Assembly (NCBI RefSeq): GCF_029714285.1
Contig: NZ_CP121662.1
Span: forward strand, 806,001 to 870,000
DNA: 64,000 nucleotides
Reading direction: 5' to 3'
DNA from: Rhizobium sp. CB3090
GTDB lineage: Bacteria; Pseudomonadota; Alphaproteobacteria; Rhizobiales; Rhizobiaceae
Positions 1 to 10,392 of this stretch are shown here, piece after piece; positions within the stretch are counted from its first letter, which is position 1, and every line of letters begins with the position of its first letter. The position numbers were made by a program, and so were the translations under genes. The notes under the pieces are model-generated. The model worked only from the letters and a program-made list of their open reading frames with translations, was not told the origin of the DNA and did not search any database.

Positions 1-123
1 GATCTGAACGCCGCCTTCGACGCGGTTCAGTCGATCGTCAAGGCCGAGCGCCTGCGCCGCGACCGCCGCCACGGCATGTTCGACTTCGTCCGTGGCCTGT
101 TGGAAGAAACGCCGAAGCTCTGA
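1..123 (+). CDS. gmk: guanylate kinase, C-terminal end (partial)
   Basis: Frame 1 is open from the window edge to a TGA at 121-123 and gives the last 40 residues of a protein. The segment [19 protein letters not shown] matches the C-terminal helix of bacterial guanylate kinases, which ends in a conserved IxxAERLRR-type stretch. The enzyme phosphorylates GMP to GDP in the cytoplasm. The P-loop and GMP-binding regions lie outside the window. It converges on rsmA with a 7-base gap. The assignment rests on the tail only. Confidence 0.72.
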   Translation, partial: DLNAAFDAVQSIVKAERLRRDRRHGMFDFVRGLLEETPKL

Positions 124-130
124 ACTGCAA

Positions 131-958
131 TTAAAGGCAGTTCGCCAGCCGGCAGAACTCTTCGACAGAGAGCGTTTCGGCGCGTCGCTGAGGGTCGATA
201 TCGGCTTTCATCAGCAGTGCTTCGCCGCCGAGCGGCTTCAGGCTTTGCCGCAGCATCTTTCGCCGTTGGCCGAAGGCGGCTTGCGTCACCTTTTCGAGCT
301 TGTCGACGGAGCAGGGGATCGGATTTTCCCTGGGCGTCAGATGAACGACCGTCGAGGTCACCTTCGGCGGCGGCGTGAAGGCTTGTGGCGGCACGTCGAA
401 GGCCATGTGCGCGTTCGTGCGCCAGCCGCAAAGAACGCCGAGACGGCCGTAGTGATCGTCATCCTCGTCGGCGACGATCCGCTGGCCGACCTCCTTCTGG
501 AACATCAGCGTCAGCGACTGCCAGAAGGGCGGCCACTGGCCCGGCAGCAGCCAATTCACCAGCAACTGCGTGCCGACATTATAGGGCAGGTTTGCAATGA
601 TCTTCACCGGCCCTTCCGGCGCCAGCGCCGCAAAATCCGTCTTCAGCGCATCGCCTTCGATGACGTCCAGCCGGCCGGGATAGTGATCGGCGATCTCGGC
701 AAGCGCTGGCAGGCAGCGCGCGTCGCGCTCCACCGCGATGACCTTGGCGGCCCCGAGCGCAAGGATGGCACGCGTCAGCCCACCTGGCCCCGGGCCGACT
801 TCGAAGACGGTGACGCCGTCTAGCGATCCGGCTGTGCGGGCAACCTTTTGTGTCAGGTTGAGATCGAGTAGAAAGTTTTGGCCGAGCGCCTTGCGCGCAT
901 CGAGGCCATGGCGCTGGATTACGTCGCGAAGCGGCGGCAGCCCGTCGAGTGCGGCCAT
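131..958 (-). CDS. rsmA: 16S rRNA adenine(1518/1519)-N6 dimethyltransferase RsmA (KsgA)
   Basis: The 275-residue product has the usual length for RsmA/KsgA, which dimethylates two adjacent adenines near the 3' end of 16S rRNA during small-subunit assembly. Visible motifs are LGQNFLLD near residue 25, the SAM-binding loop [12 protein letters not shown] near residue 54, and the catalytic NLPYNVGTQ near residue 122. The ATG overlaps the pdxA stop by one base (TGATG), so the two are translationally coupled. It is the last gene of the minus-strand series that begins with lptF. Confidence 0.96.
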   Translation of the reverse strand: MAALDGLPPLRDVIQRHGLDARKALGQNFLLDLNLTQKVARTAGSLDGVTVFEVGPGPGGLTRAILALGAAKVIAVERDARCLPALAEIADHYPGRLDVIEGDALKTDFAALAPEGPVKIIANLPYNVGTQLLVNWLLPGQWPPFWQSLTLMFQKEVGQRIVADEDDDHYGRLGVLCGWRTNAHMAFDVPPQAFTPPPKVTSTVVHLTPRENPIPCSVDKLEKVTQAAFGQRRKMLRQSLKPLGGEALLMKADIDPQRRAETLSVEEFCRLANCL

Positions 959-1983
959 CAGCGATTGCTTCCCGGCGCGCGGCTGATCTCGCTCGCGAGC
1001 TTAAGCGCCGCCACGAGACTGTCCTCCTTGGCAATACCCTTGCCGGCAATGCCGAAGGCGGTGCCGTGGTCCGGCGAGGTGCGGACAAAGGGGAGGCCGA
1101 GCGTCACGTTGACGGAATCGTCGAAGCCGAGCGCCTTGGCCGGAATCAAGGCCTGATCGTGATACATGCAGATGGCGACATCGTAGCGACGGCGCGCATC
1201 GTCATGGAACATCGTATCGGCGGGCAGGGGACCAAAGGCATCGATGCCTTCATTGCGCAGCACCTCGATCGCCGGACGGATGATTTCCTCATCCTCCTTG
1301 CCGATCGCGCCGCTCTCGCCGGCATGCGGATTAAGACCGGCAACGGCCAGCCGCGGTTTTGCGATGCCGAAACGCATTTTGAGGTCGTGGTCGGTGATCC
1401 GGCAGGTCTCGATGATGAGATCGGAAGTCAGCGCCTGTGGTACATCCTTCAGCGGTATATGGATGGTGACGGGAATTGCCCGCAGTTTCGGCCCGGCGAG
1501 CAGCATCACAGGCATCACCGGCTTGCCCATCGCGCGTGTCGCAAGATCGGCAAGGAACTCGGTATGACCGGGAAAGCCGAAGCCGGCGTCATAAAGGACC
1601 GACTTGGCGATTGGGTTGGTCACGACGGCAGAGGTCTTTCCCTCCATGCTGAGCGAAACCGCCATCTCGATGGCCGCAATCGTCGCATTGGCCGTGTTGA
1701 TATGTGGTTCGCCGGCAACCACAGCCATGCCGGCAGCGATCGGCAGCACCGGCAAGGCATCGGCAAAGGTCTTAAAGGCAGTCGACGTATCGGCCTCCCG
1801 AAGCGGCACGATCAGATTCAACTGACGCGCTCGTGCCGAAAGAACGTTCGGATCGCCGAGGAACAGGAAGGGGGGCAAACCAAGCTCGCCGCGGCGAAGC
1901 CAGGCGGCGAGCGTGATGTCAGGTCCGATACCTGCTGGATCCCCTTGTGTGAGTGCAAGGGGGCGGGAAGGGCGCGAGGGCAT
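958..1983 (-). CDS. pdxA: 4-hydroxythreonine-4-phosphate dehydrogenase PdxA
   Basis: PdxA oxidises 4-phosphohydroxy-L-threonine in the DXP-dependent pyridoxal phosphate pathway. The product begins [22 protein letters not shown] and carries the family signatures [11 protein letters not shown] near the N-terminus, FPGHTEFLA in the middle, LNPHAGESG, and the metal-binding MYHDQALIP segment. The frame is open farther upstream, but the ATG at 1983 gives the expected length of 341 residues and lies 7 bases after the surA-like stop. The upstream extension would run into that gene. rsmA follows with a one-base overlap. Confidence 0.95.
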   Translation of the reverse strand: MPSRPSRPLALTQGDPAGIGPDITLAAWLRRGELGLPPFLFLGDPNVLSARARQLNLIVPLREADTSTAFKTFADALPVLPIAAGMAVVAGEPHINTANATIAAIEMAVSLSMEGKTSAVVTNPIAKSVLYDAGFGFPGHTEFLADLATRAMGKPVMPVMLLAGPKLRAIPVTIHIPLKDVPQALTSDLIIETCRITDHDLKMRFGIAKPRLAVAGLNPHAGESGAIGKEDEEIIRPAIEVLRNEGIDAFGPLPADTMFHDDARRRYDVAICMYHDQALIPAKALGFDDSVNVTLGLPFVRTSPDHGTAFGIAGKGIAKEDSLVAALKLASEISRAPGSNR

Positions 1984-1990
1984 CGGACGA

Positions 1991-2941
1991 TCAGCGATAG
2001 AGAATCTGCGCCTTGGAGCGCAGTTCATCGATATACTTCTTGTCGTTGGCGCTGATGCCTTGGGCATTCGCCTTGCCGAGATCTTCGGCGCGGAAAACGG
2101 CGGCGGCGGCGATGTCGTCATTCACTTGGCGCTGCGAGCAGATCGCGACATATTCGACACCGCGGTCGGTCACGATCGCATCGGTCGTGTTGCCTTTCGC
2201 CTTTTCCAGCAGCGGCTTCCAGGCATCCGGAAGATCGGGAGCAAGCACGCGGCCGAGATCCTGGACGGAGACGTCGTGCATCGTCGCGGCGAAAACCTTC
2301 GCTTGGTCGCAACCGGGGAATTTGGCTCGCGACGCTTCCGCTTCGGCCTTGCGCTTGCCGAGGATTGCGTTGCGCTTCGCAGCCGGGACGACGAAGATCA
2401 TCTGTTTCAGGAAATATTCCGTCGTGACCGGCTTCGTCTTGTTTTCCGTCATGCGCGTCACGAGGTCGTCATTCGACATGCGGCCGCCGCTTGAGCCGAA
2501 ACGAGCGTTGACGACGCGCGGCCAGCTCATGGAAATGGCGATATAGGATTTGAAGTGATCGACGGTGACGCCCATTTTGTCCAAAATCTGTCCAAGCTGC
2601 TGCGGCGACATTTTGTTGCTGGCGGCGAAGCGGGCAAATGCGTTGTCGACATCCGTCGTGGACACCGACATGTGCACGCGGGCGATTTCCGCACGCTTCA
2701 GCGTCTCATCGACGAGTTGCTGTTGCGCCAGCTTATTGAGATCGCCTTTCGCATGCTGCAGTTTCAGGAAGTTGACGCGCTTGGCAATATCGCCTGATGT
2801 GATCACCGTGTTGTTGACGACAACCTTCACCTCACTTGCTGCGAAAGCAACATCGCTGCTTGGCATAGCGAAAGCGGCCATAACCAACGCTACGGCGCCG
2901 AATAGCGCAGCGCGCATCGGTGTCTTTCCAGAGAACATCAA
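1991..2941 (-). CDS. surA: SurA-like periplasmic peptidyl-prolyl isomerase/chaperone
   Basis: The 316-residue product has an N-terminal signal peptide (a hydrophobic stretch at about residues 10-27, with cleavage likely near AFAAS). A SurA N-domain follows, beginning [16 protein letters not shown], with the helical [14 protein letters not shown] region. Only one degenerate parvulin-like domain seems to follow, beginning [12 protein letters not shown]. Enterobacterial SurA has two and is about 110 residues longer. SurA escorts outer-membrane barrels, including LptD, to the Bam complex, which fits its place just downstream of lptD. A hairpin at 3102-3126 separates the two genes, so it may have its own promoter. 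Confidence 0.82.
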   Translation of the reverse strand: MMFSGKTPMRAALFGAVALVMAAFAMPSSDVAFAASEVKVVVNNTVITSGDIAKRVNFLKLQHAKGDLNKLAQQQLVDETLKRAEIARVHMSVSTTDVDNAFARFAASNKMSPQQLGQILDKMGVTVDHFKSYIAISMSWPRVVNARFGSSGGRMSNDDLVTRMTENKTKPVTTEYFLKQMIFVVPAAKRNAILGKRKAEAEASRAKFPGCDQAKVFAATMHDVSVQDLGRVLAPDLPDAWKPLLEKAKGNTTDAIVTDRGVEYVAICSQRQVNDDIAAAAVFRAEDLGKANAQGISANDKKYIDELRSKAQILYR

Positions 2942-3101
2942 CTACCCCTTCCCAAAGGTCTTTGTCCGCACCGCGTCACATTGAGACGCCATTGGCGCAA
3001 TACGGTAATTTCGCGCCAATATCTACAACAAGCACGACGAATTGCAAAATCCTTGCGGCGAAACAATGACGCGGAGGGGAACGCGATCCCATTCAAAGCA
3101 G

Positions 3102-3126
3102 AAGGGCCGGTCCAGAGCCGGCCCTT
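3102..3126 (-). terminator. hairpin between lptD and the surA-like gene
   Basis: AAGGGCCGG at 3102-3110 pairs perfectly with CCGGCCCTT at 3118-3126 around a 7-base loop. The hairpin starts 15 bases after the lptD stop. The T-run is better on the plus strand than on the minus strand, so termination of lptD transcripts may be only partial. Confidence 0.55.
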
Positions 3127-3140
3127 TTGGATTTGAGTGA

Positions 3141-5516
3141 TCAGAACGTAGCGTCTTGAACATTGCCAAGATTGACGTCGCCGAGCGTACGGAATGTTAT
3201 GCGGGCGCCGATAGACCAGTCGCTTCCCGATTGGTTCGTCGAATCCTTCTTATCCAGGAAGGAGACGGTGAAGATCGTGCATTCATCCTCATAGGACAGG
3301 CCAACGCCTTGGCGGGTGATCTCGCTGTCATTGAGATCGTAGCTGACCGTGCCGAAGACAGACCAATAGTTCTTGAACTTGATCTGTGCGCGGGTTTGGA
3401 TTTCGTCCTGATCCGAGGTGAAGCCATATTGCGGCTGAGCGGCGATATGGGTGTAGGTCACCGACGTCTGGAAGTCGTCGTTTGCGAAACCGACCTGGGT
3501 ATCGCCACGACGGAATGCAAAATCCTTTTCGTCGAAACGGTAGGACTGCGAAAGCGAGATGCCCTGCGGCGTCGTGAGACCGAACATCGTCACATAGTCG
3601 GAGCGGGTGGTTTCAAGCCCCGAATCCGAACCGGCACCTACCAGATCGTCGGTAGCGAATGAGTTTCGTCCGGCAAGCTGGTACGATTGGCCGAAGATAT
3701 GCTGCAACTTATAGCCACTGTCGAAGCTGCCTGTGTAACGCCAGCCTACGTTGGCGCGAGTGCCGCCCTCCACGCGGTCGAAGCCGGAGAATTTGTCGCG
3801 ATCGAAGAGATTGGTCGCATCGAAAACAAAGCTCTGGGCGTCTTCATTCGGCAGCCGCCCCGCAAGTTGCTCATCCGGGCGCACATAGACTTGCGCAATC
3901 GGTTCGAATACGTGCGTGCTGTTGCTCGTGGTGATGAGGAACGGGTACTTGGCTTCGAGGCCGGCCGTCACCATACCGCGCGTTGCGTAATCGCTGGTGT
4001 CGTAGTTGCCGGAATAGTCGCCGTTGGGCGAATCCATATCGAGGCCATAGACGTCCCCGCGAGCGGCTGCAAGCGGCGTCAAGACCAGACCCTGATCGGT
4101 GGTGAAGGTGCGCTGCCACTGCAGCTCGGTGCTAAGGCGCGTATAGCTCCCGGAAAGGCCGAGGAAGCGGTCGTTCAGGCTCGCGTCGCCGAGATTGTTG
4201 ACGTTGTCGAGCGTTGACGCCTTGTCACGCGACAAATGCGTGAAGTTCATAGTCGCGGACAATTCGCCGCCATACACCGACTTCGGATCGACATAGTGAT
4301 AGTCGAGGCTCGGATAGACGACTGCCTGCTGCTTTTCGGCAGTGTTGTTGTTATCCGCGTCCTGAATGTCGTAGTAGAAGGCGCGCATATCGAAATAATT
4401 GCGCTTGCCGAGACCCGTCAAATAGATATCGTTCGTGTGGGTGCTCTGGTTGAGACCTTGCAAGCCGTAGGTGCGCGAAAAGTTATTGTCGCTTTGCGCC
4501 ATGACATCCCAGCCGAATGTCCAGCGTGGGTTGATTCTGAAATCGGCTTTCGACGCGATCACGCCGCGAGCCTTGTTTTCGGCGTCGCTGGTACCGGCCG
4601 TGAACTGCCCGGGACTCATCTGGTCGATGCCGGCGGCGCGCAGAATAAGCGTGCCGTTTTCAAAGCGTCGGCGGAACTCGCCTTCGAGCATTAGGCCTTG
4701 GCTCGTATAGCCGGTCGCGCTGATCGTCGCGTCCATGCTCGGCGAGATCACGTAGTAATAGGGAACCTTCAGACCAAAGCCGAGATTCTCCGAGATGCTG
4801 GCCGACGGAAACAGGAAGCCGGACTTGCGCTTCACCGTATTGTCGGGAACTTCGATCCACGGAACGTAGGCGATCGGCTGGCCGAACAGCTCGAAGCGGG
4901 CATGCTCGAGGCGGACGGTATGCGTCACGCCGTTCTGCACCACGCGCTGAGCCTTGACCTGCCATAGCGGCGCGCGGCCCTGCTCGGAGCACGGCAGACA
5001 GGCGGTGTAGACACCTTTCGTCAGGATCAACTGGTTACCGCCGACACGTTCGCCCTTTTCGGCGGCCATGCGGGTATTGTCTGGCATTTCGATGCGCAGA
5101 GCGTTGACGAAACCATCGGAGAAGCTGTCGGTGACATCCATTTTGTCACCGTACATGCGGTTGCCGTCCGGACTGATCAGCTCGACATTGCCGATCGCCG
5201 TCATGCGCCCGGTTTTCTGATTATATTCCACCTTCTGCGCGACCATCTTGTAGCCGCCATAGTTGATCTGAACCGCACCGGTGGCGGTGACGATCTGCGT
5301 ATCCTTGTTATAGACCAATTCGTTCGACGAAAGGATCAGCTTGGAGCCTTCCGGCACTTTGACCTTAACGGGAGAGGTCGCAGCGCCGGCGCCGCCGTTA
5401 TTATTGTTGTCCTGGGCGTAAGCTACGACCGGGCTCATGACAAATGCATACGCGGCCGCGCCCATGACGAGGGCAGCGACACATTTCCTGATACTCTTGC
5501 GGTTGCCTGCCGCCAC
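3141..5516 (-). CDS. lptD: LPS assembly outer-membrane protein LptD
   Basis: LptD is the outer-membrane barrel that receives lipopolysaccharide from the periplasmic Lpt bridge and inserts it into the outer leaflet. The 791-residue product has a signal peptide ending near VVAYAQ. An OstA/LptA-like jellyroll follows (about residues 57-165, with LILSSNELVYNKDTQIVTATG), and the rest is a large beta-barrel region rich in alternating aromatic strands. Mature cysteines are a CLPC pair at residues 173 and 176 and one near residue 746, which differs from the four-cysteine arrangement of E. coli LptD. The start is GTG and directly abuts the lptG stop. The next in-frame ATG would cut off most of the signal peptide. 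Confidence 0.95.
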   Translation of the reverse strand: MAAGNRKSIRKCVAALVMGAAAYAFVMSPVVAYAQDNNNNGGAGAATSPVKVKVPEGSKLILSSNELVYNKDTQIVTATGAVQINYGGYKMVAQKVEYNQKTGRMTAIGNVELISPDGNRMYGDKMDVTDSFSDGFVNALRIEMPDNTRMAAEKGERVGGNQLILTKGVYTACLPCSEQGRAPLWQVKAQRVVQNGVTHTVRLEHARFELFGQPIAYVPWIEVPDNTVKRKSGFLFPSASISENLGFGLKVPYYYVISPSMDATISATGYTSQGLMLEGEFRRRFENGTLILRAAGIDQMSPGQFTAGTSDAENKARGVIASKADFRINPRWTFGWDVMAQSDNNFSRTYGLQGLNQSTHTNDIYLTGLGKRNYFDMRAFYYDIQDADNNNTAEKQQAVVYPSLDYHYVDPKSVYGGELSATMNFTHLSRDKASTLDNVNNLGDASLNDRFLGLSGSYTRLSTELQWQRTFTTDQGLVLTPLAAARGDVYGLDMDSPNGDYSGNYDTSDYATRGMVTAGLEAKYPFLITTSNSTHVFEPIAQVYVRPDEQLAGRLPNEDAQSFVFDATNLFDRDKFSGFDRVEGGTRANVGWRYTGSFDSGYKLQHIFGQSYQLAGRNSFATDDLVGAGSDSGLETTRSDYVTMFGLTTPQGISLSQSYRFDEKDFAFRRGDTQVGFANDDFQTSVTYTHIAAQPQYGFTSDQDEIQTRAQIKFKNYWSVFGTVSYDLNDSEITRQGVGLSYEDECTIFTVSFLDKKDSTNQSGSDWSIGARITFRTLGDVNLGNVQDATF

Positions 5517-6602
5517 TTAGCCGTCCTCCTGATGAAGCAGGATCGTTGCTCCGAATGCCAAAGCGACGATCACGGGTATCCATGTCGCCACGAAAGGAGG
5601 AACCACTCCGCTGCTCCCGAATGCCTTTACCAGCACGGTGACAACATAAAGCACGAAGCCTGAGAGGATTCCACCCAGAATCACGGAGCGCGATTGGTTG
5701 AATCTACTGAATTTTAACGAGACGGTGGCTGCGATCAGAGTCATCGCCACCAACAGGAATGGCTGCGATAGCAGCGAGTGAAATTGGGTCTCAAGCGCTT
5801 TGGTCGAGATGCCAAAAGACTTTGCTATCTTAATTCGATTAGAAAGATCATAAAAAGCAATGGTTTCAGGCTGCGCCAAACGCTCCGAAACGAAATCCTG
5901 TTTCAGATTCGTACGAACCTGTACCGTGGCTTTATGAACGGGAATTTCGCCCGGGCTGCGCTCGATGACGCCGTTAAGAAGCCAGTAACCATCTTCCAAC
6001 TTTGCCGACTGGGCATCCTGCCTGAGAACGATATTCCCCTGTGAATCGAAGTGGATAAACACAACGTTCATCAGCGTCGTACCGTTGTCGAGAACGGCCT
6101 TGGCGCCAATGATGATGTCGTCTTTGCCATTCGATTGGCGCAACCACGGGATGGACAGTGTGTTGTGATAGGACGGATCGCCGCGCAGATCGGCTTCCAT
6201 CGTCTCCGCCTGCTTTTGTCCCCATGCCGCAATTGGATTGAGGGCAAACATGGTCAGGAGGCCGACGACGAACGCGCCGATCAAGAAGGGCGTCATGAAT
6301 TGCCAGACGGAGATGCCCGCCGCACGGGCAATCACGAGTTCACGACGCCGATTGAGCGCGATCAGCACCGTCATGCCGACGAACAGGGCGATGAACGGCA
6401 CCGTCTGCTGCAGGATGAACGGCAGTCTGACGGCCGTCATCAGCAAGCCGATGCTGACCGTGTATCCGGGAAGGCCGGCAAGCCGGCCCGCGGTCTCGCT
6501 GAAGTCGACGAGATAGACGATCGAGATTACGCCAAGGAAAAACCAGAAGGTCGTTACGACGTAACGCATGAAGAAGTAGCGGCCGAGCGTATTGAAGATC
6601 AT
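5517..6602 (-). CDS. lptG: LPS export ABC transporter permease LptG
   Basis: LptG pairs with LptF and the ATPase LptB (not in this window) to extract LPS from the inner membrane. The 361-residue product starts MIFNTLGRYFFMRYVVTTF, has membrane segments near both ends, and carries a periplasmic beta-jellyroll domain between them. This is the LptF/LptG fold (YjgP/YjgQ). The ATG at 6602 overlaps the lptF stop by four bases (ATGA), which fixes the start against a longer open frame. Order lptF-lptG-lptD is a coherent LPS-export operon. Its central part (about 5800-5900) is locally AT-rich. Confidence 0.94.
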   Translation of the reverse strand: MIFNTLGRYFFMRYVVTTFWFFLGVISIVYLVDFSETAGRLAGLPGYTVSIGLLMTAVRLPFILQQTVPFIALFVGMTVLIALNRRRELVIARAAGISVWQFMTPFLIGAFVVGLLTMFALNPIAAWGQKQAETMEADLRGDPSYHNTLSIPWLRQSNGKDDIIIGAKAVLDNGTTLMNVVFIHFDSQGNIVLRQDAQSAKLEDGYWLLNGVIERSPGEIPVHKATVQVRTNLKQDFVSERLAQPETIAFYDLSNRIKIAKSFGISTKALETQFHSLLSQPFLLVAMTLIAATVSLKFSRFNQSRSVILGGILSGFVLYVVTVLVKAFGSSGVVPPFVATWIPVIVALAFGATILLHQEDG

Positions 6603-7774
6603 ACGCCGCCCCCATTGGAGCTGCGGGGCGCCGGCATGCGATCCTGAATCTTCTGCCGCCATTTGCTGAAGCGGTTGCGGATCGACGTGGGCACCGACAT
6701 CTTGCGGTTCCTGAACAGCAGGGCAATCGCAATCAGGGCCGCTCCGATGTTGACGGCATAGAGGACGCCGATGAAATAAGGGGCATTCTCGATCTGGTTT
6801 GCCGCATAGAAATCCGCCCAGCGCAAGGCAAAGGCAATAGTGAGCGCCGACACCATCGGATGCAGCCGCGCCTCGCGATGGGATCGTGCATCGCCGGCAA
6901 TGACCAGGGATATCAGAGCAAAGATTGCCGGCAGCGCCCAGTCGGTGAGACGCCGGTGTAACTCCGAGCGGTAGCCGCCTGGTTTTGCTTTGTAATCCGC
7001 GTCGTTCGGGTCCGGGTTGAGCAGGAAGCCGAGATCGCGGTCGCCGGCGCGCAGCGTTGCCTGGCCGCGGCTCTGCGTCATGTCGGAAAGATCGAAGGAA
7101 TAGGAGTCGAATTTGATGACGGAGACGTTGCCGTCGGGTGTCTTGCGGTGAACTTCGCCATCCTTCATCAGCAGTGACGTCCCGCTCGGATCGACGGCGC
7201 CTTCCTTGGCATAGTAGATGAGATCGAAGGCGGGGTCGCGCGAATCCACCACGAACAGCCCCTTCAGGATCCGTCCGGACATGCGCTGTGTGATCTGCAC
7301 ATAAAGTCCGTCTTCGATACGCCGGAAGTTCTTTTCTTCGATAACCGTCGAGAGCAGGTCGGCATAGGCTTCGGCCACCATCTGACGCGCGGCGACGCGC
7401 GCCTTCGGCTCAACCATATTGTCGACGACGAACGAGAAAACGCTGATAGCTATCGCGAGAATCATGATCGGGCGGATGATGATGCTGCGCCGTGCGCCTG
7501 CGGCCTCCATGACCGTCAATTCCGAATCGCTGTTCATCGCCGTCAGCGTCTGCGTGATGCCGATCACCAGAGCGAAAGGCAGAACCACGGGGATGATCGT
7601 CGGCAGGATAAGAGTTGCCAGCTTGGCAAATGAGCCAATCGACTGGCCGCTGTCGGTCACGAGATTGATGCGCTGCAACACCTGGGTCGTCCAGATAATG
7701 GCGAGCACCGGCAGCAGCGCTACCAGGAACATCATGCCGACACGCCGTACGATATATGTTTCGAATAACTTCAT
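6599..7774 (-). CDS. lptF: LPS export ABC transporter permease LptF
   Basis: The 391-residue product starts MKLFETYIVRRVGMMFLVAL, the typical LptF beginning in which a short amphipathic segment leads into the first membrane helix. It has N-terminal helices, a periplasmic jellyroll region (about residues 130-260) and C-terminal helices around FALISLVIAGDARSHREAR. Together with LptG it forms the LPS extraction channel. The ATG at 7774 is preferred over an upstream alternative start seven codons earlier because it restores the conserved N-terminus. It is the first gene of the lptFGD series, with about 100 bases of promoter space before the PAP2 gene. Confidence 0.93.
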   Translation of the reverse strand: MKLFETYIVRRVGMMFLVALLPVLAIIWTTQVLQRINLVTDSGQSIGSFAKLATLILPTIIPVVLPFALVIGITQTLTAMNSDSELTVMEAAGARRSIIIRPIMILAIAISVFSFVVDNMVEPKARVAARQMVAEAYADLLSTVIEEKNFRRIEDGLYVQITQRMSGRILKGLFVVDSRDPAFDLIYYAKEGAVDPSGTSLLMKDGEVHRKTPDGNVSVIKFDSYSFDLSDMTQSRGQATLRAGDRDLGFLLNPDPNDADYKAKPGGYRSELHRRLTDWALPAIFALISLVIAGDARSHREARLHPMVSALTIAFALRWADFYAANQIENAPYFIGVLYAVNIGAALIAIALLFRNRKMSVPTSIRNRFSKWRQKIQDRMPAPRSSNGGGV

Positions 7775-7877
7775 GCCGGCCCTTAAACGCAACACTCCGC
7801 CGTGCGAGACGGCAGAGATTCATCCTCCTCTACGCTGTTTGCGTTTTTTTGGCGACAACCCACTCGCAAAAAATTCG

Positions 7878-8660
7878 TTAATTTTCTGAATTTCTTCTGC
7901 TGTGTGTCGTTTGGGATAACGCCATGAGAGCGGAGAATATGACAAGCGAAGAAAGCCAGCCCAGCACAGCATCCGAGAGGTAGTGACCGCCGAAAGCCAC
8001 TCTTAGGGCTGGAATGAGAATCGAGACGGCGGCGATCGGCAGCACGAGAGCCGTTCGCGCCGGCTGCGGGATGATGAAGATCAGGCAGAACAGCCAGCCG
8101 GCAGCGGCTGCTTCGCCGGAAATGAAGGAACAATTGCTGGCGCATTTCCCGGCAAAAGAACCGGCATGCACGAAATCGAGCATGCCGCCGAAGACATCCG
8201 TCTGCCGCGGCCGAGGGCGGCCCGAGAACGTCTTGAGCCAGAGATTGACGATCAGCACCGGGCCGAGAAGCAGCGAGCCAAGCGCGATTTTCAGATTGCG
8301 CGCCCTCAGCCTTTTGAAGGTTGCGCCGTGCTGCTGCCAGCACAGGATCAGCATCCAGCAGAGCGTGATCGCGACGATATAGGGAACCTGAAAGAAAATC
8401 TCCCTGAGCAGGCGCATGTGCGGATCGTCATTATAAGGAAAAATGCCGCAGATCTGGCCGGGCCTGATGGGAAGGATGCATTGCTCGGGCAGAAAGAACA
8501 TATTGGCGACGGCAAGATCGATCTGCGGAAGAATCGAAAACAGCCCGAGCAGTATCCACCAGAGGCAAAAGAGAATGACGAACGCATCGCCTGCCGTGCG
8601 CTGTCGCAGGATTTCGGGAAAACGATCCCGGCGATCGAAGCTGGTGAAGTCTATGATCAA
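7878..8660 (-). CDS. PAP2-family membrane phosphatase, possibly a lipid A phosphatase
   Basis: The product is a membrane protein of about 260 residues with about six hydrophobic segments. PAP2 motif 1 is KTFSGRPRP (K-x6-RP). Motif 3 is RVAFGGHYLSD (R-x5-H-x3-D), carrying the nucleophilic His and its Asp partner. Motif 2, normally PSGH, reads ISGE, so the general-acid His appears replaced by Glu. The neighbouring LPS-export genes suggest a lipid A or undecaprenyl phosphate substrate (LpxE/LpxF-like), but this is inference. No ATG lies near the N-terminus. A TTG at 8660 is the longest start and the first ATG would remove about 50 residues, so the start is uncertain. Confidence 0.8.
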   Translation of the reverse strand: MIIDFTSFDRRDRFPEILRQRTAGDAFVILFCLWWILLGLFSILPQIDLAVANMFFLPEQCILPIRPGQICGIFPYNDDPHMRLLREIFFQVPYIVAITLCWMLILCWQQHGATFKRLRARNLKIALGSLLLGPVLIVNLWLKTFSGRPRPRQTDVFGGMLDFVHAGSFAGKCASNCSFISGEAAAAGWLFCLIFIIPQPARTALVLPIAAVSILIPALRVAFGGHYLSDAVLGWLSSLVIFSALMALSQTTHSRRNSEN

Positions 8661-8869
8661 GGCGGCGTTCCGATAGACGATCGCGCCGCGCAGGCGGCGA
8701 TACCCGATATATGCGCCGGCAAACTAGCGGTGATCGATGACAGGGATTTGAAGGTCTCGGAGATGTTTCTTCGCAGAGTGCTTCGCCAAAAGCTTGTATT
8801 TGATAGGGAAACCTTGAATGATCCGGAGTGTATAATTCTATTTTGCACTACGCGTTCATCGGAGCAAAA

Positions 8870-10360
8870 ATGTCTGTGAAATTCGAGGTTTCCTTTGCCA
8901 AATCGGTCCGGCTGAATGGCGGTTTGGCCATTCTCCTGAAAGACACGGATAGCGAGTTGCCGGCAGGGGCGGAGAGCGCCGATCCGGCGAATGTTTTCGC
9001 CAAGGCCGCACGGATCGCCCGGTTCACCGCCAAAGGCTTGAGCAGCCTCGATATCGTCGCACCCGAGGGTTCGCCGGTCGACCGGATCATCGTCATCGGC
9101 ACAGGCAAGGCGAAGGAACTGAGTGCGCATGATTGGCTGAAGCTCGGCGGCGGTGCGGCTGCGAAAATTCGCAACGTCGAAAAGGCCGCGATCTTCATCG
9201 ATGTACCCGGCGCTGAGGCCAAGGCGGCAGCCGATTTCGCCCTCGGCATGCTGTTGCGCGCCTACAGCTTCGATACCTACAAGACCAAGAAGAACGGTGA
9301 CGATGACAAGAACGGTACGCCGAAAACCGTCAAGGTGACCATCGTCACCTCGAATGCCGTTGCCGCCAAGAAGCTCTTCGCCGCATCGGAGGCGATTGCC
9401 GACGGTGTGATTCTCGCTCGTGATCTCGTCAACGAGCCGCCGAATGTTCTCGGCCCGGCCGAGTTTGCCGCCAAAGCCAAGGGGCTGGAAAAGCTCGGCG
9501 TCGAAGTGGAGATCCTGACGGAGCGAGAAATGCGCCGGCTCGGCATGGGTGCGCTGCTTGGCGTGGCGCAGGGGTCCGTACGTCCACCGCGCCTGGTGAT
9601 CATGCAGTGGAAGGGCGGCAAGCCGAAGGACAGGCCGGTTGCCTTTGTCGGCAAGGGCGTGGTGTTCGACACCGGCGGCATTTCCATCAAGCCGGCTGCC
9701 GGCATGGAGGATATGAAGGGCGATATGGGCGGGGCCGCCGCCGTTACGGGCCTGATGCACGCGCTCGCCGCCCGCGGCGCCAAGGTCAACGCGATCGGCG
9801 TGATCGGTCTGGTCGAAAACATGCCTGACGGCAATGCCCAGCGTCCCGGCGATATCGTCACCTCCATGTCGGGCCAGACGATCGAAGTGATCAATACGGA
9901 TGCCGAAGGCCGGCTCGTGCTCTGCGATGCGCTCTGGTACACCAACGACCGCTTCAAGCCGCAGTTCATGATCAACCTCGCGACGCTGACCGGTGCGATT
10001 CTCGTCGCGCTCGGCAATCTGCATGCCGGCCTGTTCAGCAACGACGATAAGTTGGCGAACGAACTGACCGCCGCCGGCCTTGCCACCAACGAGCGCCTGT
10101 GGCGCATGCCGCTCGGCAAGGACTACGACAAGATGATCGACAGCAAGTTCGCCGATATGAAAAATACCGGCGGACGTCATGCCGGTTCGATCACCGCCGC
10201 GCAGTTCCTCAAGCGCTTCGTCCAGGAAACGCCCTGGGCGCATCTCGACATTGCCGGCACGGCCATGGGCTCGATCCAGGACGAGATCAACCAGTCCTGG
10301 GGTTCGGGTTTCGGCGTGCGCCTGCTCGATGAGCTGGTTCGCCAGAACTATGAATCGTGA
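8870..10360 (+). CDS. pepA: leucyl aminopeptidase PepA (M17)
   Basis: This cytoplasmic hexameric two-metal exopeptidase removes N-terminal residues from peptides. The 496-residue product has the N-terminal M17 macro-like domain and the C-terminal catalytic domain. Visible motifs are [20 protein letters not shown] (a metal and active-site lysine region) and [16 protein letters not shown], the M17 signature with metal ligands. The ATG at 8870 ([12 protein letters not shown]) is preferred over an upstream alternative start that adds 14 unrelated residues. holC follows 32 bases later, an order common in proteobacteria (pepA-holC). Confidence 0.96.
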   Translation: MSVKFEVSFAKSVRLNGGLAILLKDTDSELPAGAESADPANVFAKAARIARFTAKGLSSLDIVAPEGSPVDRIIVIGTGKAKELSAHDWLKLGGGAAAKIRNVEKAAIFIDVPGAEAKAAADFALGMLLRAYSFDTYKTKKNGDDDKNGTPKTVKVTIVTSNAVAAKKLFAASEAIADGVILARDLVNEPPNVLGPAEFAAKAKGLEKLGVEVEILTEREMRRLGMGALLGVAQGSVRPPRLVIMQWKGGKPKDRPVAFVGKGVVFDTGGISIKPAAGMEDMKGDMGGAAAVTGLMHALAARGAKVNAIGVIGLVENMPDGNAQRPGDIVTSMSGQTIEVINTDAEGRLVLCDALWYTNDRFKPQFMINLATLTGAILVALGNLHAGLFSNDDKLANELTAAGLATNERLWRMPLGKDYDKMIDSKFADMKNTGGRHAGSITAAQFLKRFVQETPWAHLDIAGTAMGSIQDEINQSWGSGFGVRLLDELVRQNYES

Positions 10361-10392
10361 CCTTCGAAGGTGTTTGAGATAGAAGGTACGCC

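Noticed and set aside
949..2055. 368-codon open frame opposite pdxA
   Set aside because: It is a shadow frame of a conserved gene with a strong PdxA signature.
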